From NCBI RefSeq assembly GCF_016808335.1, contig NC_053150.1:31178238-31242237 (forward strand): a DNA stretch of 64,000 bases, given 5' to 3'. The stretch is from Panicum virgatum. Its lineage: Eukaryota > Streptophyta > Magnoliopsida > Poales > Poaceae. Under the pieces are notes generated by a model. It was not told the origin of the DNA. It saw only the letters and a list, made by a program, of their open reading frames with translations, and searched no databases. This document shows, in pieces, positions 11,986 through 22,610 of this stretch (position 1 is its first letter; each line of letters starts with the position of its first letter). Made by a program: the position numbers and the translations under genes.

Positions 11986-14945
11986 TCAAGGGGACTCAGG
12001 CTTGATCAGGGACTCCACTATCTGGTTAGCCACCACGGAAGTTTCTTCCAAATACTGACAGAATTGTTCGTCTGTACAATCAGCTTTGGCTCCCTTCCCA
12101 AGTGCGTCCAGATGAGTGGTCGGCCAGTAAGATTTCACCAACCCGAGTGCATGACCCACGTACTGACGGGTGGTTGTGGAGACATACCTTTCAAAGGCTT
12201 CGGGTACTTTATGAAGTTTCCCCGCCAAAGAGAGCGGTTCGTCTCATTCCCCTCCGGTATCTCCATAACCTCGGCTACTTCTTGGGCAGCATCCCTCACT
12301 TGCCTCAGCTCCACGAGCTCTTGTTGCATCAAGTCCCGGGATTCTTACAAGGTCTTGAGTTGCTGAAGAATTATCAAGGCCTCTCGGTCAGAATCTTCCT
12401 TGATCTTCTTGAGCTTTTCTATTTCATCTGTGTTTTGGTATATACGTATCTTTAGATCCAGTACCAAGCTTTCTTGAATCTTTAAAGATTTTGTACAAGC
12501 TGTGTACTCGATTGAAAAAAAATCTTATAAACACCAAGCAGATCAACTAGTCGACGACATCATGTATGCTAAAGACTAACCTTTCTTGGCCTGTGAGAGC
12601 GTCTTAAGCTTCCCCTGGAGGGCAGCCTTCTCGGACGAGAGCATCTTTACCCTCTCTCTCAGAGCATTCAGCTCTGTATCATCTTGGGCTTGGCCACCCT
12701 CCCGCCCCAATGCTTCCTGCAAAAATAAATAAGATCAGTATACTACTCGATCTATACTCAAGTATTCGAAGTGTTCAACTACTTACCCTCAGTAGCTTGA
12801 AAGCAAGCTCCACCTCTCGTGGCAAGATACTTCCCGATGAGACCTGGGAAGTACTTGCCCGCACTTCAGAGATGGTTTTCTCCGTCACATCTTGAACTAT
12901 CCCCACAGTATTCCCTGGATTTTGGGAATCTAACGGAAAATACGCTACTTAATTAAGTTAAGAGCAAAGAAAAACTACTTCTTCAGTACAAGAATGGTAC
13001 AAGTTTATCTGCAAGGGTCTCCTCAGGCAGCCTTCCATCGCCTCCCTCAGGAAGCTTCTTGCCATCCTCCTCCTCTGGAAGCTTGTCGCTTCCACTATCC
13101 TTTGGGAGCTTCTCATCGCTCCTCTCGGTGTCAGGCAATGGAGAATCCCGAAGCATGGAATTCACCATATCTTCTGTCTCACGAGCACTCATATCTGGAG
13201 TACCTAGAGGCTTCTCCATTGCCGATTTGGGGGCTGAGTCATCCTCAGCATCTTTCCCCAAGATCGTGTCACTGAAAAGACAAAGTAGTTATAAACTACT
13301 CGATACATAGACAAAAACCTACAAAATACAAGTTTTTTTTCGAAAACTTACATAGGAGCTCTTTTCAGAGCAAGCCCCTTGATGCCAAATTTGTGGGCAG
13401 GCTTCACAATTATGGCCTGCTTACCCGCATCACCGGCTTTATCTACCGTGGAACTACTTATCGGAAAAGTAGTCCCAGTCCCTTTTGACGAGTCCACTGT
13501 GGTGCAAGGGACGGTTTGTCCCACCACAGCATCATCCCCAGATGCTGAGGTCCGCGGCACTTTAGTCGCCGGACTTAAAAAGAAAGATTCAAGTCAAAAT
13601 CAGCAAATCGATGACGAAAGTACTCGATTGCAACTAATTTTCCACTTACCTGTCGCTAATAGTCTAGGAGGAGCTGCGACGCTTCCTCGCAACTGACCAA
13701 GCACCTTTGGAATGCCCGGTTTGGGTATCTGTACTTGGAGTAGGGCTTAGCTCCCTATCACTCCTCTCCTTAGCCGCCTCCTCATCTACATAACCAAGGA
13801 TAGACATGAGCACTGTTTATATGCAAATTCATATAAACATACTAGAACTTGGTTGACAGATTGAAAAACGCATGAAAGAATAAAAGGGCAAACAAATGCC
13901 TGGTGGTGAAGGACTACTCTTAAAGCGCTCCACATCCTCCTACAGAAAGCAAACTCTATCAGAATCACATTAAGATAAAGTACTCAACTACTATACATTG
14001 ACTACTTTTATCTGGTACCTGCTTCGGAGGATTCACAGCTGAAAACGTATCAGGAACGAAGAGAACTTTCTTTACATCCCTTAGCAGTTGTTGGACACGA
14101 CTAATTATCTCCCCATCTGAGATCTCTTCCTCCGAGTACCTTGATGAGTCAGCCGTTCCTCGATACTGGAAACCAAGTGTTTCCCGAGCCTGTAACGACT
14201 GGATCGTTCTTCTCATCCAGTCAATTATGATCGCTTCTCCAGTCAAGTTAATTTGCCTAAGAACGACAATTTGCTTGAGTAGTTCAGGAATCTGACTCTC
14301 GTCGACTGGTTTCTTATTCCACTCAGGCCATTGGATAGGTGGGCCTGGAGTAATCATCGGGAAGCTTTCCCACTGGTTCTCGACATAGAACCACTTGGGT
14401 TTCCATTCAATTACTTTGCTACTAAGACTATAGGGGATATAAACTCTATCTTTCCTCTATCTTAGCTGGAGACCCGCACCGCCAACTACATCTAAAACGT
14501 AGGAATCCAGCTGCGGTTTCAAATGGAAAAGGAACGGAAAGGGTTTGAAATGGGGCTCGATGCCCAGAAAAGCTTCACACAAATGCACGAAGATGGAAAT
14601 GTGAACAAAGGAATTGGGGGTCAAGTGATGAAGCTGGATCCTGTAATAGCGCAGGAGTCCAGAAAAGAAAAAAGAACAAGAAAACCCCAATCCCCGTTCC
14701 AGATAAGGTGCAAAAGCAACAATTTCCCCCGTATTTTCATACGGATGATCTTTATCCAAAGCAGGACGCCATAGGACAGCAGATCTGGGAACCAAAAGAT
14801 AAGCCGAAACTAAAGTTTCTAGGTCAGATTCGGAGCACTTACTTGTGTTCCATCCTTCTTCATGGGCCGGCTCTGTAGCCGCACCCTTCCCTTTGCTCGA
14901 CTTCTTGGGTGCCATTCGAAAATCAAAGGATCGCTTCATGCGCAT
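11986..14945 (-). pseudogene. Intron-bearing antisense gene, element A copy
   Basis: Encoded opposite to the LTR transcript. Exon 1 (14945-14029) starts MRMKRSFDFRMAPKKSSKGK and carries the domain I match to PF04195 (putative gypsy-type transposon): YENTGEIVAF, FLGIEPHFKPF, VIEWKPKWFYVENQ. Later exons encode a Ser/Pro-rich middle (LSPTPSTDTQTGHSKG), a Lys/Glu/Gly-rich stretch (GKDAEDDSAPKSAMEK) and a coiled coil, ending at 11986 (last exon 12427-11986). Introns have GT...AG ends; the junction at about 13350/13270 keeps phase 2, joining RAP to I-D-T-I. Breaks: exon 1 is frameshifted between 14457 and 14357, and a stop lies in the SSS-TIS exon. TATAAAA (15087-15081, minus strand) stands about 140 bp before the ATG. 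Function is unknown; a captured host gene or an element regulator are both possible. Confidence 0.7.
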
Positions 14946-15080
14946 ACACTAGCGGAAACCCTAAGGCGAAATTGAGGAGCAAGAAGAAGCAAGAAATGTA
15001 GATCTGGGGGCTGGAAGGCAAGAACAGATCTAAAAGGGAAGTGAATGGTGGCCGGTGGGGTAAAACCTATTACCGTTTCA

Positions 15081-15087
15081 TTTTATA
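15081..15087 (-). promoter_or_regulatory. TATA box of the antisense gene, element A
   Basis: Minus strand CATTATAAAATGAAACGG, conserved at the equivalent place in element B (29629-29635) and about 140 bp upstream of the antisense ATG. Confidence 0.55.
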
Positions 15088-15393
15088 ATGGCGGTGGCAG
15101 TGTGGTAAAAACACTCAACAGGCCAACAGTCTGTTGCAAATCGCGGAAAAAAGGGGATTTTCTGAGACATTCCTTTTTCTAAAATTACATTCTGGAAAAA
15201 GAAAACACTCACATCCCTAGTCAATTACTCGACTCTTTTTTTCCTCAAACTGGGATTACATTTCAGAACAAGGAAAAGTACTCGACACAGTACAACTACT
15301 CGATATTACAACTCGAGTACTTTTTCCTAACTAACTTTACAGCGACTTGGGTCTTCACGCACACTTCTTGGCTTCCTGAGAAGCCTGCTGCAG

Positions 15394-15657
15394 CTAGATC
15401 AGCCCGAGGCCATGACAAAGTACAAACTTGTTATTCCCATTAAGAGAATAATGATACTCGTATTCTGGGAGAAAAGTTTCAAGAGTATGGATGCAGATTA
15501 CAGTAATCGCCTCGCAAGTCCTCTTGTAACATCTTGAGGAGAAAGTTCTCCTTCTCCCTGAATACGTTGTGACAAGATTAAGTCTCCTTACCAGAGATGT
15601 CAGTTCTTGGGCACCCAGAAACAGGCAACCCCAAGAGCACGACACATATACCTGCAA
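15394..15657 (-). CDS. Small conserved antisense frame (87 aa), element A
   Basis: Encodes an 87-residue frame with CYKRTCEAITVICIHTLETF and NGNNKFVLCHGLG. Element B has a frame of exactly the same length and stop position (29932-30195) with most residues kept. The product matches no family I know. An upstream antisense TATA box (15906-15900) would place it in a second antisense transcript. It could be a true small protein or a non-coding exon that happens to stay open. Confidence 0.35.
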   Translation of the reverse strand: MQVYVSCSWGCLFLGAQELTSLVRRLNLVTTYSGRRRTFSSRCYKRTCEAITVICIHTLETFLPEYEYHYSLNGNNKFVLCHGLGLI

Positions 15658-15899
15658 CGAGTCTACAAAAAACCCGCCTCATTGGAAGATGCAAGGACAT
15701 GATGTCCAGCATGGATCCATCAAGAGAAGCAGGGTTGTAGGATAAGGAAGCATGGACTTCTCTTGTCACTCGCTAGTTCTCTTCTAGCATCTTTTGCCGG
15801 AAAGGACTACACAAACTTCAGGAGAGCGAGAGCAAGAACACCAAGGATAAGCCATGGCTGCTACATGTTGGTGCTTCTAGCAAGGGCCTCTCTCCCGCC

Positions 15900-15906
15900 T
15901 TTTATA
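15900..15906 (-). promoter_or_regulatory. Second antisense TATA box, element A
   Basis: Minus strand GGCTATAAAAGGCGGG, a near-ideal TATA context. Conserved in element B (30444-30438). Confidence 0.5.
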
Positions 15907-16220
15907 GCCACAAGGGACACTACTGGAGGACAACCCGTGATGATATAGTTGTAGCATTCATGGACGCATTCAAGGATACAATAATGCAGATTCTCCATAC
16001 AGTAACGTCCCATGTGAGCACACAGTAAAGAGCCGTCCATCTTGGGTTTTATGTCTGAAGTTATTTCGGGTGCAATCAGTGTGGCGTATTCAATTGTATC
16101 GTTTTTCTAGGATTTTACCTGAAAAAGAGGTCTTTTCGGATACCGGATCTGATGAATCCTGCAAATATTCTGAAGAATAAAATCTGATGCCACGTCTTAA
16201 ATCCTTAATTCCAAATATTA

Positions 16221-16610
16221 GCTCGGGGGCTACCCGCAGCATAAGGGATTTTGATTTAAGGCTCGGGGGCTACGGGATATGTGCATCAGAGATTTATTTT
16301 TCAATTTTTTTGGAAAATAAAGAAGGAAAAAGACTGAAGTGACCCTCAGCCTGATTTTGCGATTCAATCTAAGGCTCAGGGGCTAATCCATATGGAGTGC
16401 GAGTACTTCGCGCACCATATATGATCAAGATTTCGGGTCTTGAGCACCTCATAGCCTCGAAGCAACTGGAAGTACTTGAAGGACTACTCAACGTATCTGA
16501 ACGAAGGCCCAGAAACAACCAGGAGGACGTTCTGACTACTTGAAGTACTCGAAGACGCCCACCAAGTACTCGACGCCTGCAGGACTCGGCTACGAAGAGC
16601 TCGGGGGCTT
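16221..16610 (+). promoter_or_regulatory. Four polypurine-tract-like motifs before the right LTR of A
   Basis: GCTCGGGGGCTA-like words at 16221, 16261, 16374 (GCTCAGGGGCTA) and 16599, the last one abutting the LTR where the true polypurine tract belongs. Element B has the same four at 30782, 30822, 30923 and 31149. Confidence 0.65.
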
Positions 16611-17029
16611 ATCAGACCCGGGGCAGCGGGACTGCTTATAGGCATAGAATGTTCTAGAGTAAGGGATAGCTCATGGATGTACCTTACCTCTCTTGCAACT
16701 AACTGAATAGGCATAGAACTAGCTGCAGTAAAAATAAAACTACCCGATTGTGTTGTAGTAGGACTTCAACTGTACTTGGCTAAGACTTTCCATGTAACCC
16801 TATCCCCTCCGATATATAAGGGCGGGCAGGGACCCCCTCCGAACAATCATTAACACCTAAGGCAATACAAACAACCACACAGGACGTAGGGTATTATATG
16901 CAACTCACGGCCCAAACCTGTCTAAATCTTTGGGTTCCTTGCACCATCAAGTTCCAGAGCAGTTGATCCCTATCTACATACCTTACTGCTAAGGGTATCC
17001 CTGAGCAGGCTTGGCGGTAAACACCGACG
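16610..17029 (+). repeat. Right LTR of element A
   Basis: Aligns end to end with 7793-8210. The first dinucleotide has mutated to TA and the last to CG. Preceded by the tract GCTCGGGGGCTT. Confidence 0.9.
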
Positions 17030-17562
17030 AGTACCATTCCTGAAGTGGATGCACCATTCGACAAAGCTCAAAGTAACTTTAGATAGCTCAAACAGTTTAT
17101 GCAATATAAGGCTCTGGATGGGTCATTTTATCCATGGGAAACCTTTACCAAAATTTTAATTAAAATAATTCCGAGGGGTTCCGTACTAGAGCATGCAGTT
17201 TAAATTCTGGTTTGGGCTATCTCAAATCCCGCAACAACTTAGACTTTAGAAATTATACTCATGCCTGCACGCAACCAGATTTTTCAGTGGAACTACTACG
17301 TGCCAACTAGTTCAGGTACTAGGAGAGTAAAAAGCTGTAAACTAGACAAATACAGAGTTTAAACAGAGCAACTATTCATCATTTCCAAGGTAAGAGCTTA
17401 CACATATTTCCACTCATATACATTTTATTCAAAGCATGGAAATATTTTTAGGATTTTTGTTAAGAGATTATTTATTACTGCTATTATTATTTATTATATA
17501 TATATTTTTTAAGCATGGCTACTGAAAAAGAGACGGGTGTGATGACTTACCTGGCAGTGTGA
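17030..17562 (-). other. 3' untranslated part of the minus-strand element
   Basis: AT-rich, no frame of note. It is split from its continuation at 6971-7792 by element A; 17030-17034 is the AGTAC duplicate. Confidence 0.6.
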
Positions 17563-17574
17563 CCCCCCAAGCTT
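17563..17574 (-). promoter_or_regulatory. Second polypurine-tract-like motif
   Basis: Minus strand AAGCTTGGGGGG, 9-20 bases after the stop of the extra ORF and nearly identical to the terminal tract at 6947-6936 (AAGCTTGGGGGG). It could prime a second plus strand or be a fossil of an earlier element end. A consensus-like splice donor (CCAGGTAAGT) follows on the same strand. Confidence 0.5.
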
Positions 17575-17583
17575 CGATGAAGC

Positions 17584-19268
17584 TTAGTCCTCCTCATCGG
17601 AGTCCTGTTCTCCCTCGTCGGGGTCCTCCTCATCATCATCCTTGTCTTCCTCATTGTCATCGTTGTTCTCCTCGTCGTCGTCTTTGTTCTCCTGTTCGGG
17701 TGGCTGGTATGGCTGGGACTGCTAATATTCCAACCCAAGGTGAATGAAGACGTTCGAGACGTCGTACTGCAAAGCGAAGGTCAACCCCTAGCTCTCCTGA
17801 GTGAGCTCAGTGTTGTGTGCCATCGTGTCCTGCATCTGCTGCTGCTGTGTACCAAGTGTGCTGATGCGGTTCAAAAGGTCCGTGATACTCCGAAGAATCG
17901 GGTCCTCAAAGTTGAAGCATGCTGACGACGAGGGACCTACCTATGGACATTAAGACGAATTCATACCGGCGGGATAGTACAGTCCTTGTCCGCCGGCGAA
18001 TCCGCTGCTGCTGGCCTGGTATGGGTCATAGTTGTAATGACCGTACTCCTCCTCGAAGCTCATGTTCTATGTGGACGGCCCCGGTTGTGCCGAGGCATGT
18101 ACCAGGGGTGTCCGTCGTGATGGACCTACTCCATCCTACCCGCGCCGGGTCCTGCTCCTCGTCTGTGGACCTGCAACACTCTATCGTGCGGGTTCTCTTT
18201 TCTCCATCTGCAATGTTAGACTTTTCACCGAGTAGAGAGAGAGAGTCTCGGGCATGGAAGCTCGATCTCTCTATCATACCTGGGGTAACACATAAAGAGA
18301 GAATTCCTTGGCCCTTTCCACATCATGTGCCCTTGCACAAAATGCTCAAGACCGACCTCATATCTGTATGCCTCCGTCTCGGGCAAGAAAGTGACTTTGG
18401 CGCCATCCATCACTTTGACATACCTCGCCACACGGGTGACCAGTGGGGTTATGTCGATGGGGCTTTTGGCCGTAATCATCTTCTGCCAATGAGCAAGCAT
18501 GCTCTGGATGGGCGAAAAACGAATCTTGTTTGCCATAGCGTACAGACACTGCAGCTCAGGCAAGATGCAGAGGTGAAGGTCTGTGTGAGAATGCACAACC
18601 ATGGTGAGCCACTTGGCAAGAAACCTCAGAGTAGGATTATGAATTGAAACTATGCTGTTCTTACTACTCACGGGTTCATTAGAAATTTCACTCCACCAAG
18701 AGCTACGGTCATACTGATAACGCTCAACAAGTGTGTTGGGGTCTAAGATGCATCTTTTATTAAAACCCAAAGCAACACTAAACTGTCAGAGAGTCATTTC
18801 AAATTGTTCGTTAAAGAACCAAAAGTAAACTTTAGTTTCAGTGCTGGTTTCTTCAACGGTAAGAGACATAAGAAATTCCATGGTCAAGAGATGCGAACCT
18901 GGCTCGACGATGTCGGCGAAGTTCTCCTATCCGACGGCAGTGAATGCTTGGTTCATGTCTTGCAAGAGCCCCGTCGTGATGAGAAAGCGGGTTTCGAACC
19001 TCTTGGCATGGGCATAGGTTTGTCTCTTCAGCAGCTCGAGTGCTTGCCGCTTGTAGTCATTCTTGAAGACGATTTGTTCGACCATCGTCAAAATCCTGAT
19101 GCGGAAGCGGCTTTGTGGGACTGTGGGAGTTTCTTCTTCTTCCTGGGATGTGTGTGAGCGGTGACCGGAGTCAACCGACATGCTATCCCGAGAAGAAGAC
19201 GAACTCTGCGAGCTTCTTGATCTTCTCGAGAATGCCTTCTTGACCTTCTCCTTGGCTCGAGTTATCAT
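17584..19268 (-). pseudogene. Athila-type extra ORF with acidic tail
   Basis: Starts at ATG 19268 with a basic, Ser-rich head (MITRAKEKVKKAFSRRSRSS). A conserved block then resembles the ATHILA ORF-1 family (PF03078, by memory): MVEQIVFKNDYKRQALELL, NPTLRFLAKWLTMVVHS, ANKIRFSPIQSMLAHW, TPLVTRVARYVKVM. The first two thirds stay in one frame with in-frame stops near 18927 and 18790. A frame change between about 18225 and 18000 leads to a Gln-rich helical segment and a final run of about 35 mostly Asp/Glu residues ending at TAA 17586-17584. There is no hydrophobic membrane segment, so I do not call it an envelope. Function is unknown. Confidence 0.65.
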
Positions 19269-19632
19269 GGTGCCTGCAAAAGGTTAGTACGAGCAATACC
19301 CGAAGGAAGCAAGGAGTTAAGAAGAGGGTTAGTGTTAGTCGTTAGTTGTTAGTCGTCCTTGCGGGGCGTTTAAACCACCACAAACGTTCGACATTCAGCG
19401 TGCCATGAATTTATTTAGGAGGGAAATATTTTTATGCTTTCTGGTTTATGAACTTCACTAATTACTACTCAAATTTTATTTTTGGGCGAGGTAGCACTTG
19501 AGTCCTCTACTTAATCAACTCTAAAGAGCTCAATTAAGCAAAGAAACTCAAGAAAGGGAGAAGAGATTAAGGAGCTCGGGCTGGGGCATGTGTACCTGAG
19601 CTTCTGGTGCTCCGAGGGACGTCGAGCTCGCT

Positions 19633-19930
19633 GGCTTTTATAGCCTGGTGCCAGAGCCAGGCCGCCCGGCCTAGGCCAGGCTGGTCGGCCTCTGAGCAGC
19701 GGCCATCGAGCCATGCCGACAGTCAAGTGCTTAGGCTTGCAGGTGATGATACCGGCATCGGTGGTGATGGGACACGAGCGGAGGGCAGAGGCCGGCCGGC
19801 CTGCATGGGGCCGCGCGGCCTGCCCCCAACACGTTAGTGCTCACCCCTTTGTCCCTTGCTTCGTGCTTATTCAAAGTTCCCACTCCTTGCTGCTTCCTGC
19901 CAGAGAAGAGAAAGGTGGGGCCGGCCGGCC
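19633..19930 (-). promoter_or_regulatory. Internal promoter-like region with GGCCGGCC box pairs
   Basis: Reading on the minus strand: a GGCCGGCCGGCC box at 19919-19930, a pair at 19790/19809 and a weaker pair at 19660/19679, then GGCTATAAAAGCC (19645-19633). Box groups recur every 129-130 bp and partners are 19 bp apart, as in the same element's LTRs. It lies between the protease and the Athila-type ORF, whose first ATG is at 19268. Promoter function is inferred. Confidence 0.6.
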
Positions 19931-20110
19931 TGCAACTCGGCCAAAAAATTTTTGAAATTTTTTGTGTTCTATGGGTGCAAAACTTTCAAATTTTAAACAT
20001 ACATTGGTTGAATTTCAAACATGATTATGCAAGACGAAAAGAGAATTTATGCAAGGAAAAATTAAACTATCCAATGTGCAATGCAATGATGGATACATGC
20101 CACGTACCTC

Positions 20111-21092
20111 ATGGCGAGGGCTCGGGTTTTGAGTCCGGAGCCGGACTCTCCATTCCTTTGATTTGATTGTCATCGCCGGATGGAGTCTTGGGCGATGACA
20201 CTTTCTTCCGCCACACTTTCTTGGGTGTGGGTTGTGTTTCGACCTTCATTTCTTGTGATTCCAGAAATTTCTTATGCTGGATTCGTTGTTTGGCATTCCT
20301 TTGATTGTGAAGCTTAATTTGCTTCGCTTCCTCTTGAATTCGTATCTCCTACTAAATCCGCAGACTTTCCACGAAATCAATGAGGGCTTCAGTGTTTGGA
20401 AGCGACGGTTTCTTCGCCTCTTTCTCGGGTTTCTTTTTCTGATGGACCTCCTTGACTTGTTTGCATTGTTCGACCTTCGGTTTGAAGGCGAACTTCTCCT
20501 TTTGGCCATTAATGTTGAGCTGAATCTCTCCAGTCCCAACAACAATATGAGCGTTTGCTGTGCTCAAGAACGGCCTGCCCAGAATGAGCGGCGTCTTGGT
20601 GTCGACGTCCATGTCGAGTACGACGAAGTCGACGGGAATGAAGAAATTTCGGATTTTCACCGGGACATTCTCCGTTATTCCCACGGGATAGCGAACCATT
20701 TGGTCCGCTAGCTGGAAACACATGGTAGTAGGGGCAAGTGCATGATGGTTAAGTTTGTCATAAACTACCTTTGGCATGACACTGACACTTGCTCCCAAGT
20801 CGCAGAGGACGTTCGAAAAGTGTTGAGCCCCGATCGAGCAGGTGATGGTGGGGCAGCCTGGGTCTTTTTTCTTCACCAGGAGAGGGTCGAGTATAGCTAC
20901 GCTACACTCTTCAGTTAACTGCACAACCTTAGTGGTGGGCAGCGTCTGCTTGTTTTCAAGGATATCCTTGATATACTTGGCATATGTGGGTACCTGCATA
21001 GCGTCAAGAAGTGGTATATTCACATATTGCTTTTTGATTATCTCGACGAATTTGCCGAATTTGCCGAAGGAGTTGTGTCGTGATAGTCCCAT
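20111..21092 (-). pseudogene. Retropepsin-like aspartic protease, minus-strand element
   Basis: This protease would cut the Gag polyprotein. The catalytic motif CDLGASVSVMP is present and intact, with the downstream ILGRPFLSTANA strand typical of Athila proteases. Upstream is the FGKFVEIIKKQYVNIPLLDAM linker. A Lys-rich tail follows after two adjacent in-frame stops (about 20350) and ends at a TGA near 20111. No reverse transcriptase follows: the next 850 bases hold a promoter-like region and then a different ORF. The element therefore lacks the pol half by architecture, not through a recent small break. Confidence 0.82.
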
Positions 21093-22149
21093 GAAGTTCT
21101 CGGCGGTTCCACGGGGTCTTCCTGGGTAGCAGACGTGTTGGATTCGACAGCCTCCTCCTGCACTTCGTCTTCAACTTCGATATGGCTAGCAGTTATAGTC
21201 TTCCACTGCTTCCCTGCATCCTGTGGAAAAGGTGGCTCTTGCGTGGTCTTACCCCCACGCGTGGTCACCACACTTACATTTTCTTTTGGGGGTACTTTCG
21301 GTTGCCCGGGCAGTTTTCCCGCGTTAATGTTAGGACATGAGGACGCAAGCTGAGCTACTTGAGTTTCTATCATTTTATTAAAGCTCTATTGGTTTTTTAT
21401 AACAGAATTAAATCCCTCTAGTTGTGCAGCCATAGATTTTAGGATCTTGTCATTAGCAAGAAATTTCTTTGCTTTTGGCCGTACACTAGGTCTTTTAAAG
21501 TAGGCGGAAAACTTTTATTAAAGTTCATACCTTGTTGTTGACCGAAGGGGAGGTTGGGCTTAGAGTTCCAACCCTGCTGAGGACGAATTCCTGGGTTAGG
21601 ATTATTGCTGCTCCCAACAAAGTTCGCGTCCTCTTGAGTTAAGGGGCACGAGGTGCCCGAGTGCCCAGTCTCACCACATGTTTCACATGTCATATGAGAC
21701 TCCGAAACATGATTAACCTCCTGGTGCGGAGATTCCAGCTTCTTCATCAGAAGTTCCAACTTGGCAGCTATCATGTTCTACCGTGTCGATCTGATGCACG
21801 CCCCTGGGATGGGCTGGCTGCCTTTCTCCTTTCCAACTTTGGTTGGAAGCTATCTTGTCGATCAGCGCCTTTGCTCCCGCAACATCGAGAGAAAGGAAGG
21901 AACCACCCGCTGCTGCGTCAACGTGGTCTTGGGCTTGCTGATTCAGGCCATGGAAGAAGTTCTGAATAATCAGCCACTCTTCTATGCCGTGGTGTGGGCA
22001 TGATTGAATGTACTCCTGGAGACGTTCCCAGACTTCTGGGATGCTCTCATCCGGTAATTGCTGAATTCCGGTAATCCTATTCCGGAGGGCATTGGTCTTG
22101 CCCACTGGAAAGTACTTGGTTAGGAATGCATTTGAACAAGCTTCCCATG
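21038..22149 (-). pseudogene. Gag C-terminal part with zinc knuckle, minus-strand element
   Basis: Continues the capsid domain after element B (KYFPVGKTNALRNRI, IPEVWERLQEYIQSCPHHG, FFHGLNQQAQDHVDAAAGG). A CCHC knuckle CETCGETGHSGTSC at about 21675-21635 would bind RNA. It is followed by a Gln/Asn/Pro-rich linker and a Thr/Glu-rich region leading into the protease. The reading frame changes near 21720, 21430 and 21090, so it is not translated as one protein now. The order capsid, knuckle, linker, protease is the normal gypsy order. Confidence 0.8.
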
Positions 22150-22564
22150 TGTCAGACCTGGGACAGCGGGACTGCTTATAGACATAGAATGTTCTAGAGT
22201 AAGTGATAGCTCATGGATGTACCTTACCTCTTTTGTAACTACCCGAATAGGCATAGAACTAGATGCAGTACAAAGGAAACTACCCGATTATGTTGTAGTA
22301 GTACTTAAACTGTACTCGGCTAGGACTTTCCATGTATCCTTATCTCCCCGATATATAAGGGCGGGCAGGGACCCCCTCCAAATAATCATCAACACCTAAG
22401 GCAATACAAACCACACAGGACGTAGGGTATTACGCAAACTCGCGGCCCGAACCTGTCTAAATCTTTGTGTTCCTTGTACCATCGAGTTCTAGAGCAGTCG
22501 ATCCCTACCTACAAACCCTACTGCTAAGGGTATCCCTGAGCAGGCTTGGTGGTAAACACCGACA
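22150..22564 (+). repeat. Left LTR of element B
   Basis: TGTCAGACCT...AACACCGACA with TATATAA in its last third. Followed by TGGCTCGCCAGGTAGGG, the primer-site position. Confidence 0.9.
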
Positions 22565-22610
22565 GCTGGCTCGCCAGGTAGGGTATTCGGCGAGTTCACC
22601 AACGAATTCG

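Larger units (their letters stand above)
7793..17029 (+). mobile_element. Element A: Tat-like non-autonomous gypsy element with an antisense gene
   Basis: 9237 bp between perfect AGTAC duplicates (7788-7792, 17030-17034). LTRs of about 420 bp (7793-8210, 16610-17029) differ at about 27 sites (about 6.5%, hand count). The right LTR has decayed termini (TA...CG instead of TG...CA). Order inside: sense gag remnant (8257-10331), 124-bp tandem array (10560-11480), intron-bearing antisense gene (14945-11986), a small antisense frame (15657-15394) and a 3' region with four GCTCGGGGGCTA-like tracts. No protease, RT, RNase H or integrase. Same family and layout as element B. Confidence 0.9.

Noticed and set aside
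17584..19268. Envelope protein of a retrovirus-like element
   Set aside because: It occupies the position of an env-like ORF, but I see no signal peptide, membrane segment or cleavage site; it is basic, then acidic and helical.
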